Positions 1-9,478 of a DNA stretch of 64,000 bases are shown here, piece by piece. The stretch's first letter is position 1. The number at the start of each line of letters is the position of its first letter. The stretch is taken from positions 1,364,001 to 1,428,000 of the forward strand of contig NZ_CP073586.1 of NCBI RefSeq assembly GCF_022267555.1, in the 5' to 3' direction. The stretch is from Proteiniphilum propionicum. GTDB taxonomy: Bacteria; Bacteroidota; Bacteroidia; Bacteroidales; Dysgonomonadaceae. Below the pieces are notes generated by a model. The model did no database searches, was not told the DNA's origin, and saw only the letters and a list, made by a program, of their open reading frames with translations. The translations under genes were made by a program, and so were the position numbers.

Positions 1-2516
1 CTCCATGGAGTCTGGATATAACCTCCTGTGCTAGGAATAGATCGTCTCTGCATGAAGATATCCGATCTTTTATCCATAAAATAATCTGCTTGTAAATCTA
101 CCATCCCTTTGAATAAACTAAGTTCGAGCCCCAGATTGGTCTTTTTGACAGTCTCCCATGTTAATGAAGGATTGGCAAAATGACCTTCTGAATATCCCGG
201 CATAGGTGTCGATTTGTTGTGTCCCCAGGTATAGCCGCCTATTTCTTCGATCGTAGCAAGGTAAGCAAAACGACGGTCTTCAAGCTGATCATTACCAACC
301 AATCCATGAGAAAGCCTTAGTTTGAGTTTTGAAATTGTTTTTGAGACCGGATTCATAAAAGGCTCTTCCGATACGATCCAGCCAACAGCTATAGAGGGGA
401 AAAAACCAAAACGCTGCCCTTTTGCAAAATTTTCTGATCCATTATATCCAAAATTAAATTCTCCGATATATTTACCGCCATAGGTATATGATGCTCTCCC
501 TGCAATCCCTTGATTTCTATATGGAATTGCGGATCCATTATCATAATTCGATTGGTTATAAAGGAATAAACCTTCTACTGCATGTGATCCAAATGTCTGA
601 TTATATGTGAGACGTCCTTCCAGATAGATTCTTTTACTTCCCCATTCCGACCCGGTTTCATATCCTAGAAAATTACTTCCCGATTCTCGTAGTGCAACAA
701 TTAGGTCTCCTTCATCATTTCTCCCCGATGCGACTTGATAGTAATTGGGTTTATTAGAGCGAGTTACTGAGTTGGAAGAGTAACGGTCGAAAGAAAAAAT
801 TCCTGTGGCTTTCAATCCGGGTAAAAGAATCTTCAAGTCTTGTTCCAGAGAGAATAAGGTTTCTATTTGACTTGAGCTGCTACGCGTAAATCCGGTTTGA
901 GTTGTTTTGGCCCATGGATTGGATTGTCCCAAGTTAGGAATCTGACCCGAAGAATATTGCTTGGGATGAATAAACGGCGGAGCCACAAAAGCTTCATAAT
1001 ATAAATACTGAATACCTTGAGGGGGAGCTGTTCGTTCTTGTAAATATCCACCTATGTTAAATCTTATCAATGTGGTTGGTGTTAGATTCATATCAACATT
1101 AGAACGCACATTGTATCTTTGAACTTTGATTGAGGAGTCCCATTCCTTTCGATTATCTCTTGCCAGAATTCCTTTTTCACCATAATAAGCAGCAACAAAA
1201 GAATATCGCAATCTTTCGGATCCCCCGGAAATATCAAGAGTCGTTCTCATATTGGAAGCATGATCCTTTGATATGGCATCGATCCAATCAACATCGGGAT
1301 AAAGATCCGGATCATAGTTAGATCTGGTTTTTGCAATTTGGTTTGTATATAAGGGTAACATATCACTATCGACCCGAATATCATCCAACACTTGCATATA
1401 ATCTGCAGCCCCTATAAAATCCGGTAAGCGAACCGGAGCAGTTTGGGCAAATTCACTCTTAACAGTAATAGACGGTTTTCCAATCTTTCCTCTTTTCGTA
1501 TTAATAAGGATAACGCCATTGGCTCCTCTTACTCCATAAACAGCACTAGCTGCTGCATCTTTTAAAACAGAGAAAGACTCTATTTCTTCGATATCAATAT
1601 TATTGAGAGATCTCTCGATTCCATCAACCAAAACGAGCGGATTACGAGCCCCTTGAAAAGTGCTGATTCCACGAATCCAAAAACTTGAATTATCATAACC
1701 GGGCTCTCCTGATCGTTGCACTCCTATAATCCCCGATACTGTACCTGTAAGATTATTGCTTAAAGAGCGTGTAGTTCCAACCTTTAACTTACCTGGGGTC
1801 ACTGTTGTTATAGACCCTACAACCGATTCTTTCTTCTGATTTCCATAAGCAACTACTACCACCTCGCCTAAGCTTTCAACACTCTCTGTCATAACGACAT
1901 TGATAATTTTTCTTGCATCAACGATTTCTTCTATAGTATTAAATCCCACATAAGAGTATTCTAAAACTAAGTTTTTACCAGTTACGTTAATAACATATTT
2001 TCCGTCTAAATCTGTAATAACTCCATTTTGGGTGCCTTTGACTATTACTGTAACCCCAACCAGCGGATTTCCGCCTATATCTGTTACATTTCCTTTTATT
2101 GATATTTTAACCTGTTCGCTATCCTTTACTGTTTCAGGACTTGCCTTATGGTCTCCTTCATAGATTACGATCTGTTTGTCAATTATTTTATATGACAGTT
2201 TTGAACCGGCAAACAATTCATCCAATATCTGGGATATGCTTTTTGATTTACTTTTGATGCTGGTTTGTTTATCCAAACTAGGTTTTACACTGTTGTTGAA
2301 GATGAAAATGAATTCGCTTTTTCTTTCTACTTCATGAAGGACTTCCCTGATTGTTGTGTTTTTCATCTCCAAGGATAGCTTTGTTTCCTGCGAATAGCTG
2401 TTCCCAGCAATTGCTGTAAAAATACATGTGAATACCATCGCTAATATTAATCTCATGATTTTTAATACTCGTATTAGATTAGGATTATATTTTTCCTTTG
2501 CGTAACTTTGGTGCAT
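1..2516 (-). CDS. SusC/RagA-family TonB-dependent receptor with STN domain (3' end outside window)
   Basis: Outer-membrane TonB-dependent transporter that would import glycans or other large nutrients with a SusD partner. The frame is open from ATG at 2516 to the window edge, so the C-terminal part of the barrel is missing. A second in-frame ATG lies at 2456, but the upstream start gives the usual basic leader before the signal peptide. In order: signal peptide ending near SYSQ, an STN domain (about residues 45-115), a carboxypeptidase-regulatory-like domain, a plug with VLVDGIERSLNNID and SVLKDAAASAVYGVRGANG, then barrel. STN-bearing SusC proteins are known to signal to a FecR/ECF-sigma pair; the FecR gene lies just upstream on the same strand. 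Family assignment is firm; the substrate is unknown. Confidence 0.93.
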   Translation of the reverse strand, partial: MHQSYAKEKYNPNLIRVLKIMRLILAMVFTCIFTAIAGNSYSQETKLSLEMKNTTIREVLHEVERKSEFIFIFNNSVKPSLDKQTSIKSKSKSISQILDELFAGSKLSYKIIDKQIVIYEGDHKASPETVKDSEQVKISIKGNVTDIGGNPLVGVTVIVKGTQNGVITDLDGKYVINVTGKNLVLEYSYVGFNTIEEIVDARKIINVVMTESVESLGEVVVVAYGNQKKESVVGSITTVTPGKLKVGTTRSLSNNLTGTVSGIIGVQRSGEPGYDNSSFWIRGISTFQGARNPLVLVDGIERSLNNIDIEEIESFSVLKDAAASAVYGVRGANGVILINTKRGKIGKPSITVKSEFAQTAPVRLPDFIGAADYMQVLDDIRVDSDMLPLYTNQIAKTRSNYDPDLYPDVDWIDAISKDHASNMRTTLDISGGSERLRYSFVAAYYGEKGILARDNRKEWDSSIKVQRYNVRSNVDMNLTPTTLIRFNIGGYLQERTAPPQGIQYLYYEAFVAPPFIHPKQYSSGQIPNLGQSNPWAKTTQTGFTRSSSSQIETLFSLEQDLKILLPGLKATGIFSFDRYSSNSVTRSNKPNYYQVASGRNDEGDLIVALRESGSNFLGYETGSEWGSKRIYLEGRLTYNQTFGSHAVEGLFLYNQSNYDNGSAIPYRNQGIAGRASYTYGGKYIGEFNFGYNGSENFAKGQRFGFFPSIAVGWIVSEEPFMNPVSKTISKLKLRLSHGLVGNDQLEDRRFAYLATIEEIGGYTWGHNKSTPMPGYSEGHFANPSLTWETVKKTNLGLELSLFKGMVDLQADYFMDKRSDIFMQRRSIPSTGGYIQTPW

Positions 2517-2574
2517 AATTTATCTGTTTTTAATTATGTTTATAATTCGCGTTGTAAGTAATTAAATTCATTCG

Positions 2575-2607
2575 TCGGGTGGTAATGCTAATACCGCCCG
2601 ATTTTTT
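2575..2607 (+). terminator. Hairpin followed by T-run between susC and fecR
   Basis: A 10-bp stem (TCGGGTGGTA / TACCGCCCGA) with a 7-nt loop is followed by six T on the plus strand. It has the form of an intrinsic terminator, but no plus-strand gene lies upstream. It may instead act on the minus-strand fecR-susC transcript as an internal hairpin. Function uncertain. Confidence 0.4.
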
Positions 2608-2675
2608 AGGTTAAATTTTTCTCATAGGCATTTTTCGTTTTTTTATTTAAGACTAATTATTAAGTTATACTATAT

Positions 2676-3866
2676 TTATTCAAGGTTGAAGTATATGGTT
2701 TTACCTTCCTGTCGGTAGTGAGTAGAGGATAGGATGGCAATAGCTTGCATTACGTTGTTTACATCCGGTGACAAATAGATTTTACCTGTGCAGGTTATGT
2801 TTTTCAAATTCTCGCTATTTCCGGCATTGAAGGTTATGTTATAATATCGCCCTATTTGTTTCAAGACTTCAGTAATGGGAGCATTATCAAATCTGAAATA
2901 CCCGTCTTTCCAACTTATATATTGCGAAACATCAACCAGCTCTTTTCTGAAAGAGTTATTTGTCAAGGATACCCGTTCGTTAGGCTGTATGTATACTTCG
3001 TCTAGCTTTTCTGATTTAACACCGACGCTCCCTTCTACTAAAACCACCGATGTAGGAGAGTTAGCATAGGTGGAAACATTAAATTTTGTTCCGTACACCC
3101 TTACATCAATATCGGATGAATGGACAAGGAACGGTTTACTTTTATCCTTTGCTACCTCGATGTATATTTCTCCGTTAAGATTAATTTCTCTTGTGTTTTT
3201 ACTGAAGTCGGTCGGAAATTCCAATATCGATCCAGAGTTGAGCCATATTTTAGTACCATCGGATAATTCTATTTGTGAGCGTTTCCCGTAGGGCACTACT
3301 AATTTATTCAGAGTCTCATTTTCTGTTAACAACTCGGATACTTCGGTTTGTCCACTTTGAGCGACAAGAATATTTCCTTTTCGATTGATATGGATACTCA
3401 AATCGTTTTGGAAGGTTGTGGTCCCCGATGCTGTTACCAAGAGGATATCTTCTCCACTTTCTTCAAGTCCTATTATCAGATTGTCATCGGCAGACGAATA
3501 GTCAAATAGATTTATAGGTTTGAATATAGTAAACAGCCCAACGAGGAATATGACACATGCTGCTGCAGCATATCGCCCGAACAAGCGTACTCTCTTTTTC
3601 CTTTTTATGGCTTTGGAAGAAGTCTCTTTTATGGACGAGAGTAAACTTGCTCGGGTGATACTGTCCAGTCCGTCACCCTTCGATTGAAGTTTGCTAAAGA
3701 GGCGTATTGCTTCTCTGAACTGATTCTCTAACTCTGGATATTGGTTAATGTAATTATTCCATAATAGCTCCAGATCCTTATCTTCGGTAAATCTCCATGT
3801 GATAAAATCCTCATCATTAAGGAATTCAATATTGCTCCTGAGCTTTTTCTTGTTTGTCATAGTCAT
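2676..3866 (-). CDS. FecR-family anti-sigma factor
   Basis: 396-aa inner-membrane regulator that would hold an ECF sigma factor and release it when the SusC partner's STN domain signals ligand. Visible parts: an acidic N-terminal cytoplasmic region, basic residues (KRKKR) before one membrane segment (AAAACVIFLVGLFTIF), a FecR domain (PYGKRSQIELSDGTKIWLNS and the following 80 residues), and a C-terminal STN-like (DUF4974-type) domain with the typical APITEVLKQIGRYY stretch. It lies 160 bp upstream of the STN-type susC, the usual order. Its cognate sigma gene should lie directly upstream, but the 20-kb composite transposon occupies that position and the sigma gene is now at 24.1-24.7 kb. The coding sequence itself is intact. 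Confidence 0.93.
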   Translation of the reverse strand: MTMTNKKKLRSNIEFLNDEDFITWRFTEDKDLELLWNNYINQYPELENQFREAIRLFSKLQSKGDGLDSITRASLLSSIKETSSKAIKRKKRVRLFGRYAAAACVIFLVGLFTIFKPINLFDYSSADDNLIIGLEESGEDILLVTASGTTTFQNDLSIHINRKGNILVAQSGQTEVSELLTENETLNKLVVPYGKRSQIELSDGTKIWLNSGSILEFPTDFSKNTREINLNGEIYIEVAKDKSKPFLVHSSDIDVRVYGTKFNVSTYANSPTSVVLVEGSVGVKSEKLDEVYIQPNERVSLTNNSFRKELVDVSQYISWKDGYFRFDNAPITEVLKQIGRYYNITFNAGNSENLKNITCTGKIYLSPDVNNVMQAIAILSSTHYRQEGKTIYFNLE

Positions 3867-3975
3867 ATATAAAATGAGGATTCACCCCCTTTTATATAAA
3901 GACGATCTCACTTTCCTTTTCTTGCCAACTTTTTGTGAGAAAGTATATATTTATAGAATTTTAACAACTACTACC

Positions 3976-3983
3976 CGAGATTA
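3976..3983. repeat. Left 8-bp target-site duplication of the composite transposon
   Basis: CGAGATTA immediately precedes the outer end of the left IS66 copy and is repeated exactly at 24139-24146 after the outer end of the right copy. IS66-family elements characteristically duplicate 8 bp. Neither inner flank (AAACAATA at 5933-5940; CATTATATT ending at 22189) matches, so the duplication belongs to the whole 20-kb unit. Confidence 0.9.
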
Positions 3984-5932
3984 GTAACTACTCAGGTACC
4001 CCCTGTCATAGACAGAGAGTCCTGACTAGTCGTCAATAACTATGCTATACTCGAAACTGCGCTTTAGCAAGGGATGCAATAACCCGAAGGACCTCAAAGG
4101 GGTTCTGTCCGTTCTTGACCGCTGTTTGGATGACGGAGGCAACGGTAGCATAGTTCCCGGCTCCTTCCTCGGAGCGGAAGCACCCGCTGACTTTCAATTT
4201 GGTCTTGGCCGGTCTCAATGCCTTCTCGGAGTCATTATTCGTGGGAGGAACAGCGGGATTGGTGAGGAAGGTAAAGATATAGTCCCGGTGTTTGGTAATG
4301 CCTTTTTTGAGTTTATCAAGTTCATTATTCTCCCCGTCTTCTTTCGTGTAAACCGAAGGTCTTTCGAGCAGCTTGTCCAGTCTTTCTTCCATATCTTTCC
4401 TGACCGCTTCTCCAATGTCATTTTCATTGCGATGATGGACGGAGTCCCGCAGCAGGTCGAGCATGTCAAGGCTCCATGGATCATCCGGAAAGGCCTGCAT
4501 CGTGTAGGTAAGGTTCCGCAACAGATGGGCAATGCATATCTGGTGATCCTCCATCCCCACGTCTCCCATGAAGTAGGCCGGAAGTCGGTCAGTGACCCAT
4601 ACCATATTACCTTGCTCTTCCCCGGTAAAGTGCTTGTTGATCACATGGTGGCTTCTGCTGCTGTCAAAGGCGAGGAAGGTGGCTACGGCATTCTGGGAAG
4701 CCCAGAGCCAGTTATTTTTCCCGTTCACGTTGATTCCGGTTTCGTCCGCCCCGGTAACCTTTCCTTCTGCAACTTTCTGACGGATCATTTCGTAGGGCGT
4801 TTTGGAGAATTTCCGCATGGCCTTCAGCATGTTCGATACGGAGCCTTCACTGATGTGGAGTCCGAAGATGGTCTCGTACAGATGGGTGAGTCGCTTGAAC
4901 GGAACATTTTGGTAAGTGCTGAGGTAGGATGTCATCGCCATGATGTTGGGGCCGAAGGATACGGGAGCATTCACCTCTTCCGGAAACTGCCCCTTGCTGC
5001 AATGCCCGCAGGAGCACTTGACCTGCATCGTCATGTGGTTGACAACCGTGGCCGCAATCGGAAGCGGAATGTCCACCACCTGGCGTGTGGCGCTGACGAT
5101 CGCAGCGTCCATCTCCAGCGGCTTTCCACATTCCGGACACACGGAGACGGGGTACCACTGTTGGGTTTCCGTTACATTTTCGGATTGGAGCAGGGTGCTC
5201 CCCGAATGGCCTTTCTGCCCACCGGACTTCCTGCCGGAAGGCTTGCGCTGGGACTGTGTATGCCGGATGCCAATTGGATTCCCGGAGGGCGGGACGCTAC
5301 TGTTCGTGCTATTCTTTATGACGGGTTTCCTGCCACTCCCGAGTTCGGCAACATGGGATGCAAACTCGGCAATACGAGCCTCTTTGACTTTTATTTCACT
5401 GTCACGGACAGAAAGAATAAGATCCATCCGCGCAAGTTCCCTGTCCTTCTCCTCAAGGGTTTTGACAAGAGCCCTGTTGATCTTCGCCTGCACCAGCAGC
5501 CGCTCTGCCAGTTCTGTGGAGTCAAGCTCTTCGCAAAGGCCGAGTTCCCGAAGGATCTGCCTGCGCCGCCGGGAGAGCTTTACCCGGTCTGCCTCGACAC
5601 TCTTTCCAAGTCCTGTATTAAAGTTCTTTTTCATACCTCCACAAAGATCGGGAAAATAATGGATCTGTGCAAATTTAATGATTTGTGCACCAGCGGATTA
5701 AAGGATGTTTCCAGACATTTTGGCAAGACCTGCGCCCCTTCTTTCGGAGGGTCATTCCAAAATTTTTTGAGGGCCTGCAATGCCCTCCAAATAGCCCACA
5801 ATAAGCTGATATATAACAACTTCAATGCAGGGATAGCGGCATGAGGAAAAATTCAAAAAAATTACAACAGGATGTTGACAACCCTGCGACATTCTTCATC
5901 ATTGGTCAGGAAAAGGGAACCTGAGTAGTTAC
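3984..5932 (-). mobile_element. IS66-family insertion sequence, left copy (apparently intact)
   Basis: 1949-bp element with imperfect terminal inverted repeats (GTAACTACTCAGGTACCC at one end; GTAACTACTCAGGTTCCC read inward from the other). It has a single large transposase frame and no recognisable TnpA/TnpB accessory genes, as in IS66 subgroups that carry only the DDE transposase. The paired copy at 22190-24138 has the same length but many base differences, so the two are not products of a very recent duplication. Confidence 0.92.
4045..5634 (-). CDS. IS66-family transposase
   Basis: 529-aa DDE transposase. The N-terminal region contains a coiled coil (about residues 45-90) and a basic PSGNPIG...RKPSGRKSGGQKGH segment. 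A zinc-binding cluster follows (CPECGKPLEM and CSCGHC), then the DDE core with GADETGINVNGKNNWLW, WVTDRLPAYF and an insertion before the C-terminal NNDSEKALRPAKTKLKVSG motif. Length and motif order are typical of IS66 TnpC. This frame is uninterrupted, unlike the right-hand copy, so it is the likely source of transposase for the composite unit. Confidence 0.93.
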   Translation of the reverse strand: MKKNFNTGLGKSVEADRVKLSRRRRQILRELGLCEELDSTELAERLLVQAKINRALVKTLEEKDRELARMDLILSVRDSEIKVKEARIAEFASHVAELGSGRKPVIKNSTNSSVPPSGNPIGIRHTQSQRKPSGRKSGGQKGHSGSTLLQSENVTETQQWYPVSVCPECGKPLEMDAAIVSATRQVVDIPLPIAATVVNHMTMQVKCSCGHCSKGQFPEEVNAPVSFGPNIMAMTSYLSTYQNVPFKRLTHLYETIFGLHISEGSVSNMLKAMRKFSKTPYEMIRQKVAEGKVTGADETGINVNGKNNWLWASQNAVATFLAFDSSRSHHVINKHFTGEEQGNMVWVTDRLPAYFMGDVGMEDHQICIAHLLRNLTYTMQAFPDDPWSLDMLDLLRDSVHHRNENDIGEAVRKDMEERLDKLLERPSVYTKEDGENNELDKLKKGITKHRDYIFTFLTNPAVPPTNNDSEKALRPAKTKLKVSGCFRSEEGAGNYATVASVIQTAVKNGQNPFEVLRVIASLAKAQFRV

Positions 5933-6024
5933 AAACAATACCAATGGCTTTAAATAATTTATTTTCACAATTATCTTCAATATTTAATCACACAACCCGG
6001 TATTTGCATTATTTAACTTTTAAA

Positions 6025-6057
6025 TTGCTTGATAATGTAAACATATGCATATATTTG
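6025..6057 (+). promoter_or_regulatory. Bacteroidetes-type promoter upstream of cargo susC
   Basis: TATATTTG at 6050-6057 matches the -7 consensus TAnnTTTG. TTG at 6025-6027 is a candidate -33 element, with a slightly long 22-bp spacer. The predicted start falls near 6064, directly before the palindrome at 6065-6081. Confidence 0.55.
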
Positions 6058-6064
6058 CACTGTT

Positions 6065-6081
6065 TATATGTAGGACATATA
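6065..6081. promoter_or_regulatory. Candidate GntR operator at the susC promoter
   Basis: TATATGTAGGACATATA is a perfect 7-bp inverted repeat with a 3-bp centre, at the predicted transcription start. A related sequence lies at the gntR promoter (16302-16317), and the similarity extends upstream (TTTGCACTGTT against TTTGTATTGTT). A shared site at the structural operon and at the regulator gene suggests the GntR protein binds both; this is inference. Confidence 0.55.
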
Positions 6082-6234
6082 GTATTTCAAGATACGTACT
6101 AGCATAAACATAACCTAAAATATAAAAGTGAACATGAAGAATTTTTTGATAAACAAAAGGAAACACCATTAGTAAATTTTACCGAACAACTAAAAAATTA
6201 ATTTGACTATGTACAATGTCATATTTTATTAATC

Positions 6235-9200
6235 ATGAAAGTAAATAAATCAAGTATGAAAAAAAACAGGAGATGCGATTCTCATCTTTTGAGAATTTTT
6301 ATGGTTTTGGTCCTTACACCATACTTTGCTTCTTTGTCTGCTTTTCCGATGTTGCCAGGCAACGAAATTTTAAAAACTGAAGGTTCAAAGGAAGCAATAA
6401 GTATCAGTGGACGGATAATAGATCAAGATGGCTTTCCTCTTCCAGGTGTATCGATTATGGTAAAAGGAAAAGAGGGTGTTGGAACTATAACCGACACAGA
6501 AGGTAGGTATTCTTTAAAATGCGACGAAAACGACATTATTGTTTTCTCTTTTATTGGATATATAAGTCTGGAAAAAAGAGCTGGCGATATTGATAAAATT
6601 ACTCTCACACTTAATGAAGATGTTGAGGAATTAGATGAACTTGTGGTGGTTGCTTTTGGAAAACAAAAAAAAGAGAGCCTAGTAAGCTCAATTTCAACCG
6701 TGAATCCGGGAGAACTTGTTGTTCCCTCAAGTAACTTAACTACGGCATTTGCAGGTAGGATGGCGAGTATTATTTCATATCAGAGATCGGGTGAGCCCGG
6801 ACTTGATAATGCAGAGTTCTTTATTAGAGGTATTACAAGTTTCAGTGCAGGGGGTAAAAAGGATCCTTTGATTCTTATTGATGGTATAGAAATGAGTCCT
6901 AATGATCTTGCAAGAATCAACCCTGACGACATAGAATCATTTTCTGTAATGAAAGATGCAAGCTCTGCCGCTTTATATGGAGCACGTGGCGCGAATGGGG
7001 TAATCCTTGTGACTTCTAAGGAAGGACAGAGTGAGAAACTCTCAATTAATGTAAGGGGTGAGGTATCTTCGTCGTCGAACTCGGAGTTGGTTGAACTGGC
7101 CGATCCGATTAGTTATATGAAACTTCACAATGAAGCTGTAAGAACTCGAAATCCTATGGTTGCACTACCCTACTCTTCTAATAAAATATATAATACAGAA
7201 CTTGGAACTGATCCTATCAGGTATCCTTCAGTAGATTGGTATAACTATTTGATTAAAGATCGCACATCAAATCAGCGATTAAATTTCAACCTATCTGGAG
7301 GAGGGCGTGCTGTACAATATTATATTGCAGCTAATTATCAACATGATACTGGTATTTTTAAGGAAAATGAACAGAATAAGTTCAATAATAACATAGACAT
7401 AACTAGGTTCCAACTTCGCTCCAACATTACCATTAAACTAGCACCTAACACTAAAGCAGTAGTGAGAGCATATGGTTCATTTGATGATACTCGAGGTCCC
7501 AGACTTGGTGGTGCTTCTGCTTTCAATATGGCTCGAAATGCTACACCGGTGCGCTTCCTGCCTTTCTACCCGAAAGACGATAAGAATGAGTTTACAAATC
7601 ATATCCTATTTGGTGCGGCAGAGACTGCTTCTACCTACACCAATCCGTTTGCTGAGATAGTGAGTGGTTTCAAGGAGTCTAAAACATCTATGATGTTTTC
7701 ACAAGTTGAGATAGATCATCAGTTCACTGGGGCATTACAGGGATTTTTTGTAAGAAGTCTGTTTAATATTAAAAGAAACTCTTACTATGACCTCCAACGT
7801 TCTTACAACCCCTTTTATTATGCTCCATTAGAAACGGCAGATGGTTCATATGAACTAATTAATTTCAACCCAGATACTGGAACTGAGTATTTGAATTACA
7901 ACTTTGGTGGAAAAAGTGTTACATCTGATGTATATGGTGAATTTCGGGCTGGTTACAACACAACTATAAATGATAAGAACGACCTAAGTATTCTTCTTGT
8001 TGGTTCTTTGCGTAGTGAAACAGATACTGAAGTTACAACAATTGAGGAGTCACTACCAAAAAGAAATATTTCTACTGCAGGCAGGGTTACTTATGGCTAC
8101 GATTCACGCTACTTTTTTGAGGCAAACTTTGGATATAACGGCTCAGAAAGATTCTCAAAAAATAACCGTTTCGGTTTCTTCCCTTCTGTTGGAGCAGGAT
8201 GGATGATAACTAACGAAGAGTTTATGCAGGGTATTCAGAATCAGCTGTCTTCTCTTAAGCTCAGGGCTACTTATGGTTTAGTAGGAAACGACCAAATTGG
8301 ATACTTGAGAGACCGCTTCTTCTATCTTTCACAAGTAAACCTTAACTCAGAAGGATATACTTTTGGTACCGACAGAGGGTATACACGCCCTGGCGTTAGT
8401 ATAAATAGATATGCTAATGATATGATAACATGGGAGATTGCTCACAAATTAAACCTGGGTATTGATCTTACACTTTTAAATGATCTTGATATTATTGCAG
8501 ACTACTTCGTAGAAAGAAGAGAAAATATTTTACAAACAAGGACAGATATCCCGAGTACTATGGGATTAATACAAACTCCTCAAGCTAATGTTGGAGTGGC
8601 CGAAGGTTCAGGTTTTGAGGCTGAGGTGAAATACCAAAAAAGCTTCAATAAAGATATGTTTTTAATAGTTAATGGAAACTTCACTTACGCATCCAGTAAA
8701 TTTATTGAGTACGAGGAGCCCGATTACACCGATGCACCATGGAAGTCTCGAATAGGAAGAAAATTATCACAAGAGTATGGACTTATTGCAGAGAGACTAT
8801 TTATTGATGAAGCAGAGGTAGAAAACTCTCCAAGACAAATGTTTGGTGAATATGGAGCAGGTGATATAAAATATAAGGATATCAATAGAGATGGAGCGAT
8901 AAATGCAGATGATATGGTTCCAATTGGATATCCTACTGTTCCGGAAATTATTTATGGTACCGGATTTACTTTGGGATATAAGAATTTAGATATTTCATGT
9001 TTCTTTCAAGGTTCAACAAGATCTTCATTCTTTATTAATCCATCTGCAATAACTCCCTTTGTAAATAACGGGCAACGTGCATTATTACAAGATATTGCAA
9101 ATGACCATTGGTCAGAAAACAACCGAAATTTAAATGCTTTTTGGCCTCGACTATCGGAATATGAGATTAGTAATAATTCGCAAAGAAGTACATGGTGGCT

Positions 9201-9423
9201 GAGAGATGGAAGTTTTATGCGACTCAAATCGGCCGAAATAGGATATACGATTCCAAAAAGCACAACAAATAAATTAAATATTGACATGCTTCGATTTTAT
9301 GCCAGTGGTTCGAATCTATTTTTATGGTCGAAATTTAAAATGTGGGATCCGGAGATGGCAGGGAATGGATTAGGATATCCTCTACAAAGGGTATTTAATC
9401 TGGGAATAAATATTAATTTTTAA
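6235..9423 (+). CDS. SusC/RagA-family TonB-dependent receptor (composite transposon cargo)
   Basis: 1062-aa outer-membrane transporter expected to work with the adjacent SusD. A start at the internal ATG 6253 (MKKNRRCDSH) is also possible and gives a cleaner signal peptide. Order: signal peptide, carboxypeptidase-regulatory-like domain (ISISGRIIDQDGFPLPGVSI onward), TonB-box-like DELVVVAFGKQKKE, plug with LILIDGIEMSPNDLARINPDDIESFSVMKDASSAALYGARG, then barrel ending in an aromatic residue. No STN domain is present, so it is not expected to signal through FecR; control by the GntR protein encoded downstream fits better. It lies 55 bp upstream of susD. The substrate is inferred from neighbours to be a sialic-acid-containing or related glycan. 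Confidence 0.95.
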   Translation: MKVNKSSMKKNRRCDSHLLRIFMVLVLTPYFASLSAFPMLPGNEILKTEGSKEAISISGRIIDQDGFPLPGVSIMVKGKEGVGTITDTEGRYSLKCDENDIIVFSFIGYISLEKRAGDIDKITLTLNEDVEELDELVVVAFGKQKKESLVSSISTVNPGELVVPSSNLTTAFAGRMASIISYQRSGEPGLDNAEFFIRGITSFSAGGKKDPLILIDGIEMSPNDLARINPDDIESFSVMKDASSAALYGARGANGVILVTSKEGQSEKLSINVRGEVSSSSNSELVELADPISYMKLHNEAVRTRNPMVALPYSSNKIYNTELGTDPIRYPSVDWYNYLIKDRTSNQRLNFNLSGGGRAVQYYIAANYQHDTGIFKENEQNKFNNNIDITRFQLRSNITIKLAPNTKAVVRAYGSFDDTRGPRLGGASAFNMARNATPVRFLPFYPKDDKNEFTNHILFGAAETASTYTNPFAEIVSGFKESKTSMMFSQVEIDHQFTGALQGFFVRSLFNIKRNSYYDLQRSYNPFYYAPLETADGSYELINFNPDTGTEYLNYNFGGKSVTSDVYGEFRAGYNTTINDKNDLSILLVGSLRSETDTEVTTIEESLPKRNISTAGRVTYGYDSRYFFEANFGYNGSERFSKNNRFGFFPSVGAGWMITNEEFMQGIQNQLSSLKLRATYGLVGNDQIGYLRDRFFYLSQVNLNSEGYTFGTDRGYTRPGVSINRYANDMITWEIAHKLNLGIDLTLLNDLDIIADYFVERRENILQTRTDIPSTMGLIQTPQANVGVAEGSGFEAEVKYQKSFNKDMFLIVNGNFTYASSKFIEYEEPDYTDAPWKSRIGRKLSQEYGLIAERLFIDEAEVENSPRQMFGEYGAGDIKYKDINRDGAINADDMVPIGYPTVPEIIYGTGFTLGYKNLDISCFFQGSTRSSFFINPSAITPFVNNGQRALLQDIANDHWSENNRNLNAFWPRLSEYEISNNSQRSTWWLRDGSFMRLKSAEIGYTIPKSTTNKLNIDMLRFYASGSNLFLWSKFKMWDPEMAGNGLGYPLQRVFNLGININF

Positions 9424-9478
9424 ATATTGAGATGAAATTCTCAAATTATTGATACAACAATTATAAAGAAAAAATTAT

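Noticed and set aside
4042-5844. A 600-codon open frame on the plus strand
   Set aside because: It is antisense to the IS66 transposase and follows that gene's codon pattern; no protein family is visible. The same shadow appears in the right copy at 22248-23864.
5933-5940. An individual target duplication for the left IS66 copy
   Set aside because: AAACAATA does not match CGAGATTA on its other side; the only matching flanks are the outer ones of the pair.
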